DNA of 23,272 nt, from contig HF995235.1 in assembly GCA_000432915.1 (NCBI GenBank), positions 27,425-50,696 of the forward strand. Reading direction: 5' to 3'. Below are positions 7,886 to 15,706 of this stretch, piece after piece. Both the position numbers and the translations under genes were made by a program. Under the pieces are notes generated by a model that was not told the DNA's origin, ran no database searches, and was given only the letters and a program-made list of their open reading frames with translations. The DNA comes from Firmicutes bacterium CAG:194. Its GTDB lineage: Bacteria; Bacillota; Clostridia; Lachnospirales; Lachnospiraceae. Numbering within the stretch: position 1 is the stretch's first letter; each line of letters starts with the position of its first letter.

Positions 7886-10800
7886 TTACTTCTTGATCTT
7901 TACTTTCTTTACCGCGCTCCAGCTGCCATATACTTTCTTATGATTACTGTTATACACATAAGCTCTGACACGAACATAATAATACTTATTCTTTTTCAGC
8001 TTCTTGAAGGAATAAGTTGTTTTACTTAAAGTCTTTGTTTTCTTTCCTTTTGTAAACTTTTTATTGGAAGCTATCTGAATCTGGTACCCTTTTGCCTTCG
8101 AGGTCTTCTTCCATTTTACTGTCAATTTCTTTGTCTTGACGTTCTTGGCTTTCGTTATTTTAACTTTAGCCGGTTTCTTTACAGTCTGTTGAGGATTCTG
8201 GTTTCCATTATTACTACCGCTTACCGTAAATAACACACCGGTAGAATCTGTCACTGTCGCTGTTACAAAGGAACCATTTCCTGTTAAGTTCTTTTTCACT
8301 TTCTGCCACTGTGCTTTCGTTCCCGCATATGTGATCGTCGTAACCCCTGCTCCTTCAAAGGCATGTACAGAAATTGATTTCAGAGATGCAGGCAGATTCA
8401 AATGCGTCAATGATCTGCAATTCAAAAATGCATACATGGCAACATTTTCCACCGTATCCGGGATCACAACTTCTGTCAGCGAGGTACAGTTTTCAAACAT
8501 ACCATACACAATATTTATCCTGCCTTTGTTCAGCACTGCTTTTTTCAAAGCCGTACAGCCACTAAAACAAAGTTGTCCTGCTCCCTGGATCGTATCCGGT
8601 AATGTCACTTCCAGAAGTCCTGTACAGTTAGCAAACGCTTTTACTCCTATATGCTTCAGATTCGCCGGGAACTTCACCGTCTGAATACTTGTCTGATTTG
8701 CAAATGCATTTGCTCCGATCTCTGTTACCGTATATCCATCGATTGTATCCGGAATCACCAGATTCACATCACTTGTCTGGCAGGAAGTAATCCGAATAGT
8801 TCCATCTGCTAACACCTCGTATGTATAGATACTTGTAGAGGCTGGCGTGGTCGGCGTTGGATTCGGGGTTGGAGTTGGAATCGGACTTTCTGTTGGAGCT
8901 GGAGTCTGCGTCGGAGCCGGACTTTCTGTTGGAACAGGCGTCTGCGTCGGAACCGGGCTAGGGGTTGGATTTGTTCCATCACCTTCTTTAACAACGATCG
9001 TACAACTGGTACTCTGTGTACTATCAAATTTTGATGTTGCGTTTATTGTTGCTATTCCGCTACTATTTGCCCTTACGAATCCATCTATTACTGATACAAT
9101 ATCAGGATTGGAAGATGACCATATTACACCCATTTCCTTTAAATTAGGATATATGTTGGCTGTCAACAAACAGCTTTCCCCAACATTCATTTGCAATTCT
9201 GTTCTATCTAACGATACAACCGGACTCTCCTTATTAATCAAAAAAATAGAATTTTCTCCGCCTGCATACTCCCAAATTTTCACGTTAGTTCCTTCTACAT
9301 CTGATGCATTTTCTAAATCTAATGCCTTTGTATCAGAGCATGCCGGAAATAATGCATAAGCACCATTTATCCCATATAAACTCCATTGCTGCGCTACACT
9401 CTCATTATTTTCATATACACTAACATTACCACCATTTTCATCAAATCCGCCATGAACATCCAAACAATAACTCAGATTACTGCAAGGAGAAATTTTATAC
9501 GTTCCATTTTGATTTAATGTCATTAACCATAATTGTGATTGTGCACCAATATATTTATACCCTGCCACATTATTATCAGTACCACAGGTTAATACCGTAC
9601 CTGTCTTCTTATTTTGAATTGTCACAAGCAGATCCGATCCAATATTAACATATGTTCTTCCTACATAATGATATGTTCCACTTTCAGATGTCTGATTTCC
9701 ACAAGAATCCCATGCATAAATATGGGTTATATAATTATCCCTTTCATTATTATGCTCGCTTATTTTTACATCATAATAATAAGTATCCCCATTTTTAATA
9801 CCATCATGCCATATCAGATCATCCTGACCATCCTTTTCAGTCCATGTCGGAAATTGTACCTTTGCGACTTCGTAATTATCTTTTACTACACAAGATACTC
9901 TATATCCATCTTCCGTTTTATTTGTCACTTGTATATCTGAAATGACAGGAGGTTCTGCTTCAACATAAACTTTTCCATCATTTGCTCCCGATGCACCCCT
10001 TTCATTACCATATATATCATACGCATAAACAGCAGTGAAGTACCAACCATATTCATTATTATGGTCACTAATATTTACTCTATAACTATATGTATTTCCA
10101 TTTCTAGTTCCACTTGCTATAGGATTATGCATCCAATCTGATTGAATATCATCCTGATCATTGTACCAAGTCCATGACGGAAACTGTACTCGATCTACAC
10201 CGCTGTCATCTGTCACTTCACATGATACTGTATAACCAGTTTTACTGATATCTGTCACTCTGATATTAGTAATAGTTGGTGGTGTTGTATCAGTCGGCTG
10301 TGCATATCCACCTTGCAGATTATATGCTGAATTTTTTATCTTATATAGTTTATAACCGCCATTCCCATCATAATATTTCACAAGATTTGTATCATTATAT
10401 TTTACATATCTGTTAATTCCCCATATAGTTCCGTCACTTTTTCCATCAGTAACATACATACCATTTTGGTCATAGCTCATTATAACCATATTATGTGTTT
10501 GCGTATAATTTCCACCTGAGTTTTTAGTTCCAGAATGTACCCATAAAATATCACCCGGCTTCACATCATTATTTTTCAAAAATGAATATAAATTATTTAG
10601 ATTGGTCCCCGTTGCTGTTGTATGACATCCATCCCAAGCATCTATGCCAAATAGATTTTTCCATACATAGTTGCAAAATGCATAACATGTCCATGCTTTT
10701 GCCGTGCCATTCTTTTTATAAGTTGTGCTGTATCGTCCATTTAAACTCTGCGCATATTTTACAATTGCATTGCTCACATCCTGCCTACTGGATTGCATAT

Positions 10801-11029
10801 CAGCATCTATTTCCTGATTATTACTTATAAATAATGTTTCTTCGCCCTCCTCTAATTCATCATTTCCATTTCCGGAAACCGAAGTTTCCTCTCCCACATC
10901 TACAACAACTGTCTCCGCAGCATCTGTCTGCACCGTTTCTGCCAGTGTCACAACCGATTGTGACTGCAGGAGCATTGCAACGGCAAGTCCGATCGCCATG
11001 GTTCTTTTCATGATTTCCCTAATTTTCAT
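7886..11029 (-). CDS. Large secreted mosaic protein: cysteine peptidase-like, GBS_Bsp-like x2, ricin-B, Big2, LRR_5, Fn3
   Basis: 1047 residues. Signal peptide 1-30, then a low-complexity acidic stretch. Residues 85-235 look like a CHAP/NlpC-P60 papain-fold amidase or peptidase, with candidate catalytic C115 (AWTCYAF) and H179 (TQTHNMVIMSY). Two GBS_Bsp-like repeats follow (about 249-345 and 358-445; VQFPSWT and VQFPTWT, SDHNNE and SEHNNE). A ricin-B lectin-like domain is at 463-600 with QxW-type motifs (QLWLM, QQWSL), a Big2 domain at 604-680 (VIWSSSNPDIVSV), a Pro-Thr linker at 688-732, LRR_5 (BspA-like) repeats at 754-905, and a lysine-rich Fn3-like domain at 952-1047. It probably binds and remodels wall or host glycans. 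No LPXTG motif was seen, so it is released or held non-covalently. GGGAGG precedes the ATG. The half encoding residues 1-600 looks more AT-rich than the neighbouring genes. Confidence 0.85.
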   Translation of the reverse strand: MKIREIMKRTMAIGLAVAMLLQSQSVVTLAETVQTDAAETVVVDVGEETSVSGNGNDELEEGEETLFISNNQEIDADMQSSRQDVSNAIVKYAQSLNGRYSTTYKKNGTAKAWTCYAFCNYVWKNLFGIDAWDGCHTTATGTNLNNLYSFLKNNDVKPGDILWVHSGTKNSGGNYTQTHNMVIMSYDQNGMYVTDGKSDGTIWGINRYVKYNDTNLVKYYDGNGGYKLYKIKNSAYNLQGGYAQPTDTTPPTITNIRVTDISKTGYTVSCEVTDDSGVDRVQFPSWTWYNDQDDIQSDWMHNPIASGTRNGNTYSYRVNISDHNNEYGWYFTAVYAYDIYGNERGASGANDGKVYVEAEPPVISDIQVTNKTEDGYRVSCVVKDNYEVAKVQFPTWTEKDGQDDLIWHDGIKNGDTYYYDVKISEHNNERDNYITHIYAWDSCGNQTSESGTYHYVGRTYVNIGSDLLVTIQNKKTGTVLTCGTDNNVAGYKYIGAQSQLWLMTLNQNGTYKISPCSNLSYCLDVHGGFDENGGNVSVYENNESVAQQWSLYGINGAYALFPACSDTKALDLENASDVEGTNVKIWEYAGGENSIFLINKESPVVSLDRTELQMNVGESCLLTANIYPNLKEMGVIWSSSNPDIVSVIDGFVRANSSGIATINATSKFDSTQSTSCTIVVKEGDGTNPTPSPVPTQTPVPTESPAPTQTPAPTESPIPTPTPNPTPTTPASTSIYTYEVLADGTIRITSCQTSDVNLVIPDTIDGYTVTEIGANAFANQTSIQTVKFPANLKHIGVKAFANCTGLLEVTLPDTIQGAGQLCFSGCTALKKAVLNKGRINIVYGMFENCTSLTEVVIPDTVENVAMYAFLNCRSLTHLNLPASLKSISVHAFEGAGVTTITYAGTKAQWQKVKKNLTGNGSFVTATVTDSTGVLFTVSGSNNGNQNPQQTVKKPAKVKITKAKNVKTKKLTVKWKKTSKAKGYQIQIASNKKFTKGKKTKTLSKTTYSFKKLKKNKYYYVRVRAYVYNSNHKKVYGSWSAVKKVKIKK
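8883..8954 (-). repeat. Tandem 36-bp repeats in the Pro-Thr linker
   Basis: Two adjacent 36-bp units (8883-8918 and 8919-8954) differ at a few positions and encode 12-residue Pro/Thr/Gln/Glu/Ser units. They lie between the Big2 and LRR_5 parts of the surface protein; copy number may vary between strains. Confidence 0.7.
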
Positions 11030-11222
11030 ACTTGATTATCCTCCCTCTGTTTTTATGGTATTGCTTTACATAAAAATCATATCACAGGATAAAAAAATAC
11101 GTTATAGAGAAATTTCTATTGGCAAAAATAACTTATATTTCTTCTTGATTATGGCAAAATTTACACATATATTTCATGTCGTATATTTAATTTCTTTATT
11201 TCAGATATAATTAAACATAATG

Positions 11223-11264
11223 AAAAAAAGAAACCAGAAGATCAAATTTTCATCTTCCGGTTTC
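11223..11264 (-). terminator. Intrinsic terminator of the Rpn nuclease gene
   Basis: A 13-bp stem (arms 11252-11264 and 11230-11242) followed on the minus strand by seven T (11229-11223). One position pairs G.U on the minus strand but A.C on the plus strand, which fits action on the minus-strand transcript. It begins 12 nt after the stop at 11276. Confidence 0.85.
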
Positions 11265-11275
11265 TTTTCTATTCT

Positions 11276-12127
11276 CTATGGTTCAAGCATACCCTGCAGC
11301 CTTTTTACCTCTGCTTCCAGCCTGTCTGCCCTTTGCCGTTCTTTCTCTGTATTTTTACGTTCAATTTCTATTCCTTGCTCTATTCCATCCTGCTTTCCGG
11401 CATTATATTCCGTAATCAGGCATCTTTCATAGTCCTCTCTTGCTTCACACTGCATACGGATCTTTTCTTCTTCGCTTAGCTTCTTCATTGTTACTACCAT
11501 ATTCTCAAATACCTCCTCTCCGCTCGCTAACTGCTCCAGTTCTTCCAGCGTTTCTGCTTTAAATATACTTGCCCATTTCAGGAGTTTTTTATCTGCTTCG
11601 GATTGACTTCTTGCTATCTCAAGCTGTGTCAGATCAAGCACCTTTATACATAACTTATCGGAATACAAATAACCATCCTCCACATCCAGAATCTGGTACT
11701 TCGCCATAAATTTCGGATGATCTTCAAATAATGTGAAGTCCAAAATACCAATATGATACGTCGGAAGCAGCTTCCCATAATCTTCTTCACTCTTTAAGCT
11801 ATCGTAAGCTCTTGCCCAATATAAAAGTGATCGTTCCCCCCAATATGTCTGCTTATATACCTGTAGTTCAATATTGATGATCTTTGCATGATTCAGTATG
11901 AGCTTAACATCCAGAATGCACTCTTTACCCTCAATCTCTTTGCCTAGCTCGATCGGATTTTCTAAGTGGCAATCTACAATATCCGCCTCATCCATCTCAA
12001 GCAGTGTTGCCAAGAGATTCCTTAATACTTCCTCGTTCTTCTGCAAAACCGCATTGGTCATCAGGGCTCCTCCCAGCTTCGCTGAGTCCCTCCTCATGAC
12101 AAGACATGTAATCGTTTCGCATTCCAT
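11276..12127 (-). CDS. Rpn/PD-(D/E)XK nuclease-family protein with disrupted 5' end
   Basis: Rpn proteins are transposase-related PD-(D/E)XK nucleases linked to recombination. The body is intact: NEEVLRNLLATLLE, then ECILDVKLIL (candidate D) and INIELQVYKQ (E-x-Q), WGERSLLYWARAYD, THIGILDF-like YHIGILDFTLF, and a charged coiled coil ending in the last 40 residues. The frame has its first ATG at 12127, but the first 22 residues do not look like the family. The typical start, MAEKRKLYGMRNDYM, is in another frame at 12149 behind a strong GGAGGG site, and a 44-nt hairpin element separates the two. A GGAGGA site inside the element stands 6 nt before an in-frame ATG at 12061, which may be the true present start (261 residues). 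Activity is doubtful. Confidence 0.75.
   Translation of the reverse strand: MECETITCLVMRRDSAKLGGALMTNAVLQKNEEVLRNLLATLLEMDEADIVDCHLENPIELGKEIEGKECILDVKLILNHAKIINIELQVYKQTYWGERSLLYWARAYDSLKSEEDYGKLLPTYHIGILDFTLFEDHPKFMAKYQILDVEDGYLYSDKLCIKVLDLTQLEIARSQSEADKKLLKWASIFKAETLEELEQLASGEEVFENMVVTMKKLSEEEKIRMQCEAREDYERCLITEYNAGKQDGIEQGIEIERKNTEKERQRADRLEAEVKRLQGMLEP
12057..12100 (-). repeat. Hairpin element copy B inserted in the Rpn gene
   Basis: Read on the minus strand: outer arm GTCATGAGG, loop AGGGA, inner arm CTCAGC, triloop GAA, inner arm GCTGGG, loop AGGAGC, outer arm CCTGATGAC. The outer stem has one G.G mismatch and the inner stem one U.G pair, which would be A.C on the plus strand. The loops match copy A (4647-4686), while the stems have different but still complementary sequences. 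It interrupts the nuclease gene between codons that are adjacent in intact relatives. Confidence 0.75.
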
Positions 12128-12149
12128 ATAATTTTCTCTTTTCTGCCAT
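12101..12149 (-). pseudogene. Displaced native N-terminus of the Rpn nuclease gene
   Basis: Behind a strong AAAGGAGGG site, the ATG at 12149 opens MAEKRKLYGMRNDYM, which resembles the usual start of Rpn-family proteins. The frame then runs into the hairpin element, enters the wrong frame of the nuclease body and stops about 50 codons in. About 52 nt stand where relatives are expected to have about two codons, a net shift of one base modulo three. The family comparison is from memory and should be aligned. Confidence 0.6.
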
Positions 12150-12485
12150 TTGTATGACCCTCCTTTGTTTTTTGCAGGAGTGATCTATACAGCTATCCTA
12201 TCTTCCAAAACCCCTGCCTTATAAATGATTTGTGTGAAATAAAGCATGAATTTCCTGAAATAAGATATGTTTCAGATATAGCGCGTCATCCAATGGAATC
12301 TGTAGTGAATTCAGATTTTCAGCGCCATAGACATGATAAAAGAAAATATGCTTTGCAATAACTATACCATTATTGTAAAGCATTGACAATTTATTTCTGA
12401 TATCCTGCCCGAACACAGGTATTGACTGCATATAGCCGCAATTAAACTGTAAAAATATTCATACATCCGCACCACCGATTTTCCT
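12150..12485. other. Intergenic stretch, no convincing gene
   Basis: The gap between the divergent Rpn and DUF4317 genes. It holds the Rpn ribosome-binding site at its left end. A 70-codon minus-strand frame (12219-12431) has no ribosome-binding site and no recognisable family; it may be chance or a decayed remnant. Confidence 0.4.
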
Positions 12486-12515
12486 GTGACAAATCCTTCT
12501 CTTCTATGCTATACT
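12486..12515 (+). promoter_or_regulatory. Promoter of the DUF4317-SGNH gene pair
   Basis: GTGACA (12486-12491), 18-nt spacer, TATACT (12510-12515), preceded by TG at the extended -10 position (TATGCTATACT). The start would lie near 12522, giving a 27-nt leader before the ATG at 12549. Confidence 0.65.
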
Positions 12516-12548
12516 GATTCCATAAGTCAAATGAAAGGAATCACGAAA

Positions 12549-13892
12549 ATGCAACGCAAAGATTTACTGGAAATAAAGAAACGCTTTAAGAAAAATGAAT
12601 GTACTTTCACCCGCATGACCGGATGCTATGTGAATGCGACAAAGGAAAAAGTGACAAGCTTTAGCAATGTTTTTCTGAATCTGCCGGACGAGGAATATTA
12701 TAAATATCTGGAGATTGCCAAAAAAACTTTATCGGGAACGATCGGAAACCAGCTTTTAGAGCTGTCCTTCCCAATGGAAGAAGAATCCGGTGCCATGAGC
12801 AAACAGCAGTTTTTCATGGGGCTGAAAACAAGTGCCTTAAAGGATGAAGGTCTGCTTGAACGCTTTTATGATCTTGTGATCGACAGCTATGATTATACAG
12901 GCAATTATCTGATCCTGCTCTTTCATGATGCATACGATGTCATCACAAAAACAGAGGATAATTTAAAGCTGGACGAATCAGAGGAAGTTTATGAATATAT
13001 CCTGTGCTCACTCTGCCCTGTAACGCTTTCAAAACCAGGGCTTGGTTATCTGGAAGAAGAAAATAAGATTGGCGTCCGTCTGCGTGACTGGATCGTGGCA
13101 CCGCCGGAAAATGGCTTCTTATTCCCGGCTTTTACCGACAGAAGCAGTGATATCCACTCTCTTCTTTACTTTACAAAGAATACAAAAGAGCCACATGAAG
13201 CCTTTATGGAAAATGGTCTTGGCTGCCCTGCTAAGCGTACCAGCATGCAGCAGAAAAAGGCATTTGAAAATGTCGTAAAGCAGGCAGTCGGCGATGACGA
13301 AGCAACGGAAGAAGTTTTCTTAAAGCTGCAGGATAGTCTCTGCACCATGCTTGACAGACAGGAAGAAGCAGGCAACGAGGATACTCCGATCGAGCTGAAT
13401 CAGGATGTATTCCATGATGTCATTACAGACAGCGACATTTCCGAATCACTCGCACCAAAGATTGAAAAAGCATTTGCCGCAGAATTTACAGATGCCCTGC
13501 CTACTGCCGATGCACTGCTCGATAACAAAGCAGTTGCAAAAAATGAGCAGCGCAAGGTACAAAAGGCTCTGATCACAGAAGTTGCCACTCTAAAAGAAGC
13601 ACTCTCCAAGGCACAGATCGATCCGGAACAGTTAGCATCAGGCAACTATATGGATGACGTATCAGATGCTGTCAGCGGAAATATGGGGGATATAACAGAT
13701 GATGCAGCTTCCGAAACAGATCTTACCGGAAATAGTGATATAAATGGGCAATCCGCGCTGTGTGATGTATTCCTGCGTATGAAACCGGAGCGTGCCAGTC
13801 TTGTTACAGAGCAGATGATCGATGGACAGAAATGCCTTATCATTCCTGTGGAAGATGACGATGATATTGATTTAAACGGCATTAAGCTTTAA
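12549..13892 (+). CDS. DUF4317 family protein
   Basis: 447 residues of a family common in Lachnospiraceae and relatives, with no known biochemical function. It resembles DUF4317 in MQRKDLLEIKKRFKKNECTF, the GCYVN segment, SFPMEEE, and the region YLILLFHDAYDV. The first 220 residues look globular; the C-terminal 200 residues are acidic and rich in Ala, Asp and Glu, with LKEALSKAQIDPEQL suggesting helices. No signal peptide or membrane segment, so cytosolic. The ATG at 12549 follows AAAGGA at a 9-nt distance; the in-frame extension to 12486 contains the promoter and is rejected. It is followed after 23 nt by the SGNH gene, probably as one transcript. Confidence 0.85.
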   Translation: MQRKDLLEIKKRFKKNECTFTRMTGCYVNATKEKVTSFSNVFLNLPDEEYYKYLEIAKKTLSGTIGNQLLELSFPMEEESGAMSKQQFFMGLKTSALKDEGLLERFYDLVIDSYDYTGNYLILLFHDAYDVITKTEDNLKLDESEEVYEYILCSLCPVTLSKPGLGYLEEENKIGVRLRDWIVAPPENGFLFPAFTDRSSDIHSLLYFTKNTKEPHEAFMENGLGCPAKRTSMQQKKAFENVVKQAVGDDEATEEVFLKLQDSLCTMLDRQEEAGNEDTPIELNQDVFHDVITDSDISESLAPKIEKAFAAEFTDALPTADALLDNKAVAKNEQRKVQKALITEVATLKEALSKAQIDPEQLASGNYMDDVSDAVSGNMGDITDDAASETDLTGNSDINGQSALCDVFLRMKPERASLVTEQMIDGQKCLIIPVEDDDDIDLNGIKL

Positions 13893-13915
13893 GAAAAGGG
13901 AGCAGATCATAAAAC

Positions 13916-14698
13916 ATGAGCATATTTACAAAGCCGGACACAAATTCCCGGAATGGAGCAGTCACTCATAATAGGGACACGGAAAAAGCAGTTCACCGCT
14001 ATCGCGCGATCAGTTACCTTCTGCTCGCATGCATACTTTTTTTGCTTGCCGTGGTACTTGTTTTGCTAAAGCATGGTAACTATTTCTCCATGCTGCAGGA
14101 TGCTATGAGTGATCATACCTTTCAGTATACGGACAATGCCTCTTACATACAAAGAAAGACGCAGTTTGAGCTGATGCCGGAGCGAAATACAGATATTGTT
14201 TTTTTAGGCGATTCCATCACAGCCAGATTCGAATGGCAGGAATATTTTTCTGACCTTACAGTAACAAACCGCGGTATTGATTCTGATGTGACGGAAGGTG
14301 TCTTAAACCGTCTGGATACAGTCGAAAACCAACATCCGCAAAAGATTTTTTTGATGATCGGCATTAATGATATCATGCACAAGCTGCCTCCGGATGTGAG
14401 CATGCAGAATTACAAAAAAATACTGACACAGCTCTCAGAAGCGCTTCCGGACTGTAAGATCTACGTCCAGAGCGTTCTTCCGGTCAATACCTCTACCGGT
14501 ATTGACAACAGCGATGTGTCAGCTTTTAATGCAGAGCTCAGACAGCTTTGTGATGGTCTTGCTCTGCCTTATATTGATCTGTATTCTTTGATAGTAACAG
14601 ACGATAACAATTTCACCTATACAGCAGATGGTGTGCATCCGACCGGTGAAGGCTATGCGATCTGGATGGATGGTATCAGGGAATATGTATACGAATAA
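13916..14698 (+). CDS. Membrane-anchored SGNH/GDSL hydrolase
   Basis: 260 residues: a cytosolic head of about 30, one membrane helix at about 32-51, then an extracellular SGNH hydrolase domain. The block I nucleophile is S100 in FLGDSIT, block II is G120 in NRGID, block III is N151 in GIND, and block V is D238 and H241 in ADGVHP, so all four catalytic blocks are present. The family includes esterases and O-deacetylases acting on lipids, glycans or peptidoglycan; the substrate here is unknown. The best ribosome-binding site, GGGAG, stands 13 nt from the ATG, rather far, which hints at coupling with DUF4317 upstream. Confidence 0.9.
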   Translation: MSIFTKPDTNSRNGAVTHNRDTEKAVHRYRAISYLLLACILFLLAVVLVLLKHGNYFSMLQDAMSDHTFQYTDNASYIQRKTQFELMPERNTDIVFLGDSITARFEWQEYFSDLTVTNRGIDSDVTEGVLNRLDTVENQHPQKIFLMIGINDIMHKLPPDVSMQNYKKILTQLSEALPDCKIYVQSVLPVNTSTGIDNSDVSAFNAELRQLCDGLALPYIDLYSLIVTDDNNFTYTADGVHPTGEGYAIWMDGIREYVYE

Positions 14699-14742
14699 AA
14701 AGAATACGAATACATATCCAAATTCAGCTTATTCGTTTTTTT
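14691..14742 (+). terminator. Possible terminator after the SGNH gene
   Basis: ACGAATAA (14691-14698), or ACGAAT at 14706-14711, can pair with TTATTCGT (14729-14736), which is followed by six further T residues. The stem is short and AT-rich, and the T-run overlaps the last codons of the convergent TPR gene. Confidence 0.4.
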
Positions 14743-15499
14743 CAGCCCATTCCAGTGCAAGTGGATTCACACCCTGCTCCCGGGTCATCTTAAATTCATA
14801 AATATATTCTTTGAGGCTCTCTACATCCCAGTCTGCGTAGCGATTTTCCCGGATCTGGCGGAATGCTTCGCATTCCATATGTATGAGAGCTTCTATTAAT
14901 TCTTTCTTTTCTGCAGACGCTTCCTGTCTGTCAAACTGCTCCTGCTGTTGTTTCCGGATTACTGCAAGCAGCCTGTCGATCTGCCGGCGTATCACCATGG
15001 TCTGTTTCTGATATTCCGGCTTTCCCTGAATAACCGCAAGTGCCTTTTCCAGACATTCCACTGCCCGCTCATACTCCTGCGTCTCCTGAAATAAGAGTCC
15101 CAGATTTTTATACAGACTTGCATAGTAGGTATCATCCGGTGCAAAATGTTTTTCAAATACCGGAAATGCTTCCATATATAATTGGTAAGCTTCAGGTAAC
15201 TTGCCTGCTTCCCGGCAGGCATTTGCCACATTCAAAAGTGTTGTACCGAAAACAGCCGTCTTTGTCATGCCAAGCTGTTTCATCAGCTCGATCGCCTGTG
15301 CGCCGTAGGCTACTGCCTTATCCGGCTTTCCCGTTTCTTTTTGATAGCCGGTCATTTCGTTTAGCAGAGCGATCAGACTGTTATAATCGCCCTCCTGCTG
15401 TGCCCGCCCCATGGCAGCGATCAGAAAATCCTCCGTTTCCTCTATTCTGCCCATTTGAAGCAGTTCATCCAGTTGTTTATAAATAATCTCCATATTCAT
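14729..15499 (-). CDS. Tetratricopeptide repeat protein
   Basis: 256 residues, all helical in appearance, with no signal peptide or membrane segment. TPR-like helical pairs run from about residue 10 to 175, the clearest being ALLNEMTGYQKETGKPDKAV, LLNVANACREAGKLPEAYQL and YKNLGLLFQETQEYERAVEC. The C-terminal 70 residues (HMECEAFRQIRENRYADWD and following) are not TPR-like; a similar segment is known to me from TPR proteins of Lachnospiraceae but without a function. Likely a protein-interaction scaffold or regulator. Three in-frame ATGs are close together; AAAGGA is best spaced for the one at 15499, although 15508 and 15493 remain possible. Confidence 0.75.
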   Translation of the reverse strand: MNMEIIYKQLDELLQMGRIEETEDFLIAAMGRAQQEGDYNSLIALLNEMTGYQKETGKPDKAVAYGAQAIELMKQLGMTKTAVFGTTLLNVANACREAGKLPEAYQLYMEAFPVFEKHFAPDDTYYASLYKNLGLLFQETQEYERAVECLEKALAVIQGKPEYQKQTMVIRRQIDRLLAVIRKQQQEQFDRQEASAEKKELIEALIHMECEAFRQIRENRYADWDVESLKEYIYEFKMTREQGVNPLALEWAEKNE

Positions 15500-15706
15500 T
15501 CGTATCATTCCTTTATGTCACTATTCAACTTCTTATCCGCAAAATCTGCATCTTACTCTGGCTTATTCAATTCCAGTTCCTGCAAAATCCGTTATGCAGA
15601 TAAAGGATAAAAACAGCAGGTAAGACACTATATTATTAGAACAAAGCCGAATAGCCTATTTTTATTTACAAAATAAGTGTATCATATGCAGCAGGAATCT
15701 TCAAAT

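Noticed and set aside
8847..9359. A 170-codon plus-strand frame rich in Val and Gly
   Set aside because: It is the antisense shadow of the Pro-Thr linker repeats of the surface protein.
11041..11210. Promoter or riboswitch upstream of the large surface protein gene
   Set aside because: Several TTGCCA-like and TATAA-like hexamers occur, but none at a convincing spacing, and no known riboswitch core was recognised.
12219..12431. A 70-codon minus-strand frame in the Rpn-DUF4317 gap
   Set aside because: No ribosome-binding site and no recognisable domain; kept only as a possible remnant.
15600..15660. AT-rich stretch upstream of the TPR gene with a segment resembling an insertion-sequence end (AACAAAGCCGAATAGCC)
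   Set aside because: No matching inverted end, transposase fragment or target duplication was found in the window.
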